From Longimicrobium sp. (GTDB lineage: Bacteria; Gemmatimonadota; Gemmatimonadetes; Longimicrobiales; Longimicrobiaceae): a stretch of 64,000 nucleotides of DNA. The notes beneath the pieces are model-generated. The model saw only the letters and a list, made by a program, of their open reading frames with translations, was not told the origin of the DNA and ran no database searches. Shown here piece by piece: positions 60,007 through 64,000 of the stretch. Position numbers and translations under genes: made by a program. Within the stretch, counting starts at the first letter, position 1. Every line of letters begins with the position of its first letter. The stretch is taken from the NCBI GenBank assembly GCA_036389135.1, contig DASVQP010000001.1, positions 143,221 through 207,220 on the forward strand, given 5' to 3'.

Positions 60007-60774
60007 ATGCTCAAGCGGAAGAACCCGAGCGGCGACGAGATGCCGTTCCTGGACCACCTGGAGGAGCTGCGCTGGAGGCTGCTGTGGAGCCTCCTCGCCG
60101 TCGTGGTGGGGGCGGGAGTCGGGTTCCTGCTGGTGATGAAGCTGAACGTGCTCGGCATCCTCATCGACCCGATCGAGCCCTTCCTGCACGGCAGCCGGCT
60201 CAAGTACCTGAGCCCCACCGACCCGTTCTTCATCACGGTGAAGCTGGCGATCGTGGTGGGGCTCCTACTCGCCTCGCCCGTGCTGATCTACCAGGTGTGG
60301 GCGTTCTTTGGGCCGGCGCTCCTCCCGCACGAGAAGCGGGTGATCGTGCCGTCGCTGTACATGGGGCTCGTGCTCTTTGGGCTGGGCGTGTGGTCGGCGT
60401 ACAAGATCGTGCTGCCGATGACGCTCAAGTTCACCATGGGCTTCCAGACCGAGGCGCTGGAGCAGGCCATCACCATCGGGCCGTACCTGGACGTGGTCAC
60501 GCGCGTGCTGCTGGCGTTCGGGACGGTGTTCGAGCTTCCCGTGGTGATCCTGATCCTCTCCGCGCTCGGGCTGGTGACGCCGGAGTTCCTGGCCTCCAAG
60601 CGGAAGCACGCCATCCTCATCATCACCGTCGTGGCGTCGCTGCTCACTCCGGGCGACGTGATCACGCTGACGCTGATGATGATGGTGCCGCTCGTCTTCC
60701 TCTACGAGTTCAGCATCGTGCTCTCGCGCATGGTGACGCGGCGCCGGGCGGCCGCGACGGCCGCGAGCGCGTGA
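60007..60774 (+). CDS. tatC: Sec-independent protein translocase subunit TatC
   Basis: A 255-residue inner-membrane protein, the twin-arginine signal receptor. The ATG at 60007 follows GGAG. The N-terminal signature is MPFLDHLEELRWRLLWSLLAV. The first periplasmic loop has SPTDPFFITVKLAIVVGLLLASPVLIYQVWAFFGPAL. Six membrane helices are expected, with VASLLTPGDVITLTLMMMVPLVFLYEFSIVL at the end. No tatA or tatB is adjacent. It folds proteins out through the membrane in native state. Confidence 0.96.
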   Translation: MLKRKNPSGDEMPFLDHLEELRWRLLWSLLAVVVGAGVGFLLVMKLNVLGILIDPIEPFLHGSRLKYLSPTDPFFITVKLAIVVGLLLASPVLIYQVWAFFGPALLPHEKRVIVPSLYMGLVLFGLGVWSAYKIVLPMTLKFTMGFQTEALEQAITIGPYLDVVTRVLLAFGTVFELPVVILILSALGLVTPEFLASKRKHAILIITVVASLLTPGDVITLTLMMMVPLVFLYEFSIVLSRMVTRRRAAATAASA

Positions 60775-60861
60775 AGAATCGGTGAGGGCGGGGCGCGGAC
60801 GGGTTCCGCTCCGCGCCCGGCACAGCCACCTTTCAGGCCGTACCCCTTTCGCAGCGAACGC

Positions 60862-63789
60862 GTGAATCATAGAGCAGTTTTTCTAGCCTGTGCCGCCGCG
60901 GCGGCACTTTCCATCCCCGCCCTGCAGGCCGCCCGCGGTCCCGGTGCCCAAGGGTGGGCCCTGGCGCGCCCGGCGTGGGAGGAGCTCGACACCCTCCCCA
61001 CCGGCCTGGTGCGGCGCGACACCACGCCGCCCGCGCGCCCCGTGCGCGGCGACAGCGCCCGGCGCGACACCGCACGCCGCGACAGCTCCGCGCGCGCGCT
61101 GCCGGCCGACACGCTGGTGGACCGCCTGCTGAAGCTGAGCGGCTACGTCCCGGTGGAGTACGCGGGCGACAGCGCGCAGTTCGACGGCACCGAGCGCATC
61201 CTGCGCCTGCGCGGCGACCCGCAGGTGACGCGCGAGGGGACGACGCTGGTGGCGCGAGACTCCCTGGTGTACCAGGAGCGCACCGACTTCGTGGCCGCGT
61301 ACGGCACCCCGCGCGTCTCCGGCGAGGGAGAGCCGATCTCCGGCGAGACCATGTACTACGACCTCGCCAACAAGCGCTCCTCCGTGCGCGGCGCGCAGAC
61401 CAAGATCACCGACAACGCCACCTGGCTGGTGCGCGGCGACGTGACCGCGGAGGACCAGGGGCGGCGGATCTACGCGCGCGGCAGCGAGTTCACCTCGGAC
61501 GACCGGCCGGAGCCGGCGTACCACTTCAAGGCGGACCGGATCATGGTGATCCGCAACCGCATCCTGGTGGGGCGCCCCGCGTACCTGTACTTCCGCAACG
61601 TGCCGGTGATGGCGCTCCCCTTCATCGTGCAGGACCTGGAGAAGGGGCGGCGCAGCGGATTCCTGGTGCCGCAGTTCGAGCTGAACGACATCTTCCGCAC
61701 CCACTCTCCCGGCCGCAACGACCGGGGCACGGGGCGTGAGATCAGCAACGTGGGCTACTACTGGGCGATCAACCCCTACATGGGCGCGTCGCTGGCCACG
61801 GGGTGGCGGAGCGGGACGTACACGCAGCTCGCCGCCAACCTGGACTACCGCGTGCGGCGGCGGTTCCTGGACGGACGCGTGGGGCTGACGCGCTACGCCC
61901 TCAACGAGGGAACGGCCACGTACACGCTCAACGGCAGCACGAGCTGGCGTCCCAACGAGCGCACCTCGCTGAACGCCTCGCTGGACTACGCGCAGAGCAG
62001 CAGCTTCGAGCGCAACCGCACGGTGGACCCGCTCCGCCAGACGCAGGACCTCAACTCCAGCCTGGCCGTCACGCGCGAGCTGGACTGGGGCAACTTCAAC
62101 ATGACGGTGGGGCACCGGCAATCGCTGGCCAACGACGACGAGACACTGACCCCCAGTCTGGGCCTGACGATCGAGCCGTTCACCTTTTTCCCGGCGGCAT
62201 CGGCGGACCAGCGGCGCTGGTACAACGACGCGACGCTCACCCTGGGCGTGAACGCGCAGGGGAGCTCCTTCGATCCGGGCGATCCCCTCCAGCGGCGCCC
62301 GAACTCGGACCAGTACAACCTCTCGTCCAGCCCCAACCTGCAGTTCGGCGACCTGGCGATCAGCACCGCGGTGCAGTACCAGTTCGACCGCCTGGACCAG
62401 CAGTCGGCGCTCGACACGGTGGGGCTCGGCGTGGACCGGCCGATCCCCGGCGGGCTGGCTCCGCTGGGCGGGCGCACGCGGGAGACGATGGCGATCAGCG
62501 CGAGCACGGGGTACCAGATCTCGCTGATCGGCTCCACGCGTCTGACGCCCAGCATCTCGCTGCAGCGCAACTACATCCGCGCCGACACCATCCTCGCGCC
62601 CGGCGACACGATCGGCGGGGCGGAGCTGGCGGACACCCTGAGCGACGTGTACGGGACGATGGTGGCCGGCCCGGCGCGCATCAACTTCGGGGCGGGGCTG
62701 AGCACGGACCTGTACGGCTTCTTCCCGGGGGTGGCGGGGTACTCGGCGTTCCGGCACCACCTCACGCCCTCGGTGTCGTACACCTACTCCCCGGCGGCGG
62801 GCGGCGAGCAGAGCCGGGTGCAGCGGATGCTCTTCGGGCAGCAGGTGGGGCAGACGGTCAACCAGATCACCGTCGGGCTGAACCAGACCTTCGAGGGGAA
62901 GATCCGCCAGCCGCGCCCGGTGCGCGGCGACTCGATGGCGGATTCCGCGCGGTCCGCGGGGAACGCGGCGACGCCGCAGGATGCGCAAAAGGTCACGCTC
63001 CTCTCCATCAACACCTCGGCGATCGGCTACTCGTTCGTGCAGCGGGACTCGCTGATCCCACGCTTCGAGACGGACGCCATCACCAACAGCGTGCGCTCGG
63101 ACCTGCTGGGGGGGCTGACCTTCACCACCTCGCACGACCTGTTCGCGGACCAGCAGCGGGGCGGACGGCTGCGGCGCGGCGCGTTCAGCCCGTACCTGAC
63201 GTCGCTGAACACCTCGTTCTCGCTGGGAGCCAACTCGGCGCTCTTCCGCCGGCTGGGCTTCGGCGGGCGGCCGGAGCAGGAGCGCGGTCCGGGGGAGCAG
63301 CGCGGGCGCACGGCGGATACGGCGGGCGCGCAGCCGGCCCGGCCGCCGGGCGGCGCCACCTTTACGGGGAACAACCAGCAGGCCGGCCGCGGCCCCTGGA
63401 ACCTGAACCTGACCTACTCGCTGGCCCGCACCCGCCGCGCCACCGGCGACGTGCAGCCCGGCCGCTTCGAGCGCGGCGACCAGACGGTGCGCGGGGACCT
63501 GAGCTTTTACCCCACGCGCAACTGGGCGGTGAGCTGGGGCACGCAGTACTCGCTCACCTCCGGCGAGTTCGACGCGCACTCGCTGCACTTCAAGCGCGAC
63601 CTGTACCGGTGGGAGGCGAACTTCGACTTCTTCCGGGCGCCGAACGGGAACACGTCGTTCGCGATGCGCGTGCACCTCATCGACCTGCCGGACCTCAAGG
63701 CGGACTACAACGAGCGGAACCTCGGCATCGACCGGCCTGACGAGTCCCGCACGAACCCGCGGGCGAATCTGAACCGGGCGAGTCCCTAA
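60862..63789 (+). CDS. lptD: LptD-like lipopolysaccharide export outer-membrane protein
   Basis: A 975-residue outer-membrane beta barrel that places lipopolysaccharide on the cell surface. The GTG at 60862 starts a signal peptide ending at PALQA. Residues about 75-260 form an OstA/LptA-like domain with AQFDGTERILRLRGDPQVTREGTTLVARDSLVY and ISGETMYYDLANKRSSVRG. The rest is a long barrel with many alternating aromatic strands. Its N-terminus before the OstA domain is Arg/Asp-rich (VRGDSARRDTARRDSS). The protein indicates an LPS-type outer membrane. The paired cysteines of the E. coli form were not seen. Confidence 0.85.
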   Translation: MNHRAVFLACAAAAALSIPALQAARGPGAQGWALARPAWEELDTLPTGLVRRDTTPPARPVRGDSARRDTARRDSSARALPADTLVDRLLKLSGYVPVEYAGDSAQFDGTERILRLRGDPQVTREGTTLVARDSLVYQERTDFVAAYGTPRVSGEGEPISGETMYYDLANKRSSVRGAQTKITDNATWLVRGDVTAEDQGRRIYARGSEFTSDDRPEPAYHFKADRIMVIRNRILVGRPAYLYFRNVPVMALPFIVQDLEKGRRSGFLVPQFELNDIFRTHSPGRNDRGTGREISNVGYYWAINPYMGASLATGWRSGTYTQLAANLDYRVRRRFLDGRVGLTRYALNEGTATYTLNGSTSWRPNERTSLNASLDYAQSSSFERNRTVDPLRQTQDLNSSLAVTRELDWGNFNMTVGHRQSLANDDETLTPSLGLTIEPFTFFPAASADQRRWYNDATLTLGVNAQGSSFDPGDPLQRRPNSDQYNLSSSPNLQFGDLAISTAVQYQFDRLDQQSALDTVGLGVDRPIPGGLAPLGGRTRETMAISASTGYQISLIGSTRLTPSISLQRNYIRADTILAPGDTIGGAELADTLSDVYGTMVAGPARINFGAGLSTDLYGFFPGVAGYSAFRHHLTPSVSYTYSPAAGGEQSRVQRMLFGQQVGQTVNQITVGLNQTFEGKIRQPRPVRGDSMADSARSAGNAATPQDAQKVTLLSINTSAIGYSFVQRDSLIPRFETDAITNSVRSDLLGGLTFTTSHDLFADQQRGGRLRRGAFSPYLTSLNTSFSLGANSALFRRLGFGGRPEQERGPGEQRGRTADTAGAQPARPPGGATFTGNNQQAGRGPWNLNLTYSLARTRRATGDVQPGRFERGDQTVRGDLSFYPTRNWAVSWGTQYSLTSGEFDAHSLHFKRDLYRWEANFDFFRAPNGNTSFAMRVHLIDLPDLKADYNERNLGIDRPDESRTNPRANLNRASP

Positions 63790-63795
63790 CGAACC

Positions 63796-63876
63796 ATCAC
63801 ACAGAGGACACAGAGGGAACTGCGAAGGCACAGAGGGGCCCTCCTTTGTTCTCGCTGTACCCTCTGTGTCTCTGTG
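63796..63876. repeat. CACAGAG palindromic element, interrupted at its right end
   Basis: TCACACAGAGGACACAGAGG on the left pairs with CCTCTGTGTCTCTGTG on the right around GGGAACTGCGAAGG. Other copies end CTCTGTGTGA. Here the sequence leaves the consensus at 63877, exactly where GTGCG begins. Confidence 0.8.
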
Positions 63877-64000
63877 GTGCGCCGTGCAAAGGCGGCGTGT
63901 TCTTGCGGGTGAAAGTCCCGCCGGAGGAGTTGACGGTACACCTCCGTAGCTACGGGCGGGTGGCGACCGGCGACGGGAGACACCGAGCCGTCCGGACAAC
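63877..64000 (+). mobile_element. 5' end of a probable group II intron, cut by the window edge
   Basis: The sequence begins GTGCGCC, the usual group II intron 5' end. It continues with a domain I-like part: GCGGGTGAAAGTCCCGC (stem with the common GGTGAAAGTCC), then GGAGG paired with CCTCC in the next stem. It lies immediately after the shortened CACAGAG palindrome, like introns that insert behind hairpins. The reverse transcriptase gene and the 3' end would lie outside. The call is from remembered consensus. Confidence 0.6.

Noticed and set aside
60883..63999. A 1038-residue frame on the minus strand
   Set aside because: It lies opposite lptD, has the low-complexity His/Val/Arg/Gly bias of a shadow frame in GC-rich DNA and no domain; lptD on the plus strand has a signal peptide and OstA motifs.

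Overview
The window is about 70% GC and reads as ordinary chromosome of a diderm, Gram-negative-type bacterium. It carries an LptD-like lipopolysaccharide export protein, a full Tol-Pal operon, a TonB-dependent receptor, OmpA/Pal lipoproteins and TatC. The gene content, the frequent GTG/TTG starts and the dense families of hairpin repeats between genes suggest Gemmatimonadota, most likely a Longimicrobium-like soil bacterium. That placement is an inference from style, not from a marker gene. No tRNA, rRNA or CRISPR array was seen.

Layout. 1-2.8 kb: the end of a lipid-kinase-like gene, then an Ada/AlkA fusion and Ogt for alkylation repair. 2.8-8.3 kb: a less GC-rich leader, then a small cysteine-containing exported protein, a PDZ lipoprotein, a DsbA-like thioredoxin and a large TonB-dependent receptor. 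8.3-16 kb: RecQ (minus strand), an OmpA-family lipoprotein, a ureohydrolase (minus), trpS, a zinc-ribbon protein, dapA and dapB. 16-22.2 kb: MgtC-like protein, D-2-hydroxyacid dehydrogenase, an orphan PilT, a DUF456 membrane protein, a CDP-alcohol phosphatidyltransferase and a CstB-like persulfide dioxygenase/rhodanese. 22.2-33.1 kb: a glycan biosynthesis locus with a glycoside-hydrolase-like gene, two sugar-nucleotide epimerases, a medium-chain dehydrogenase, a Gfo/Idh oxidoreductase, one GT4 glycosyltransferase and three tandem CgeB-like glycosyltransferases. The last five genes overlap end to start. 33.2-44.6 kb: a cysteine-paired lipoprotein, a PRPP synthetase paralogue with an erythromycin-esterase-like protein, an LURP-one-like protein, a DUF2059 protein, an S9 peptidase, TfoX-like and exported proteins, and a pair of paralogous helix-turn-helix proteins around a minus-strand gene. 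44.8-48.9 kb: gcvT, a sigma-54-type activator and a THUMP RNA methyltransferase. 49.6-63.8 kb: a LysM protein, then hemX-like, precorrin-2 dehydrogenase, hemA, tolQ, tolR, tolA/tonB-like, tolB, two small membrane proteins, pal, cpoB and nrdR in one tight run, followed by tatC and lptD.

Nearly every larger gap holds dispersed palindromic sequence rather than genes. At least five families are present: a two-hairpin REP/BIME-like unit whose stems covary, a roughly 90-bp CACAGAG palindrome, GGGGAAT arrays, (GTGCGTGA)n inverted repeats, and composite hairpin modules ending in CCCCTAC. The last 124 bases look like the 5' end of a group II intron inserted into one CACAGAG palindrome.

The most unusual protein is the minus-strand glycoside-hydrolase-like gene at 23019-23918. 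Its catalytic half precedes the segment that is normally N-terminal, so it appears to be a circular permutation of its family. Other points worth attention are the cysteine-peptide/DsbA/TonB-receptor module, a lipoprotein with nine C-xn-C pairs, RecQ with an UvrD-like tail, and the two small membrane genes embedded in the Tol-Pal operon.
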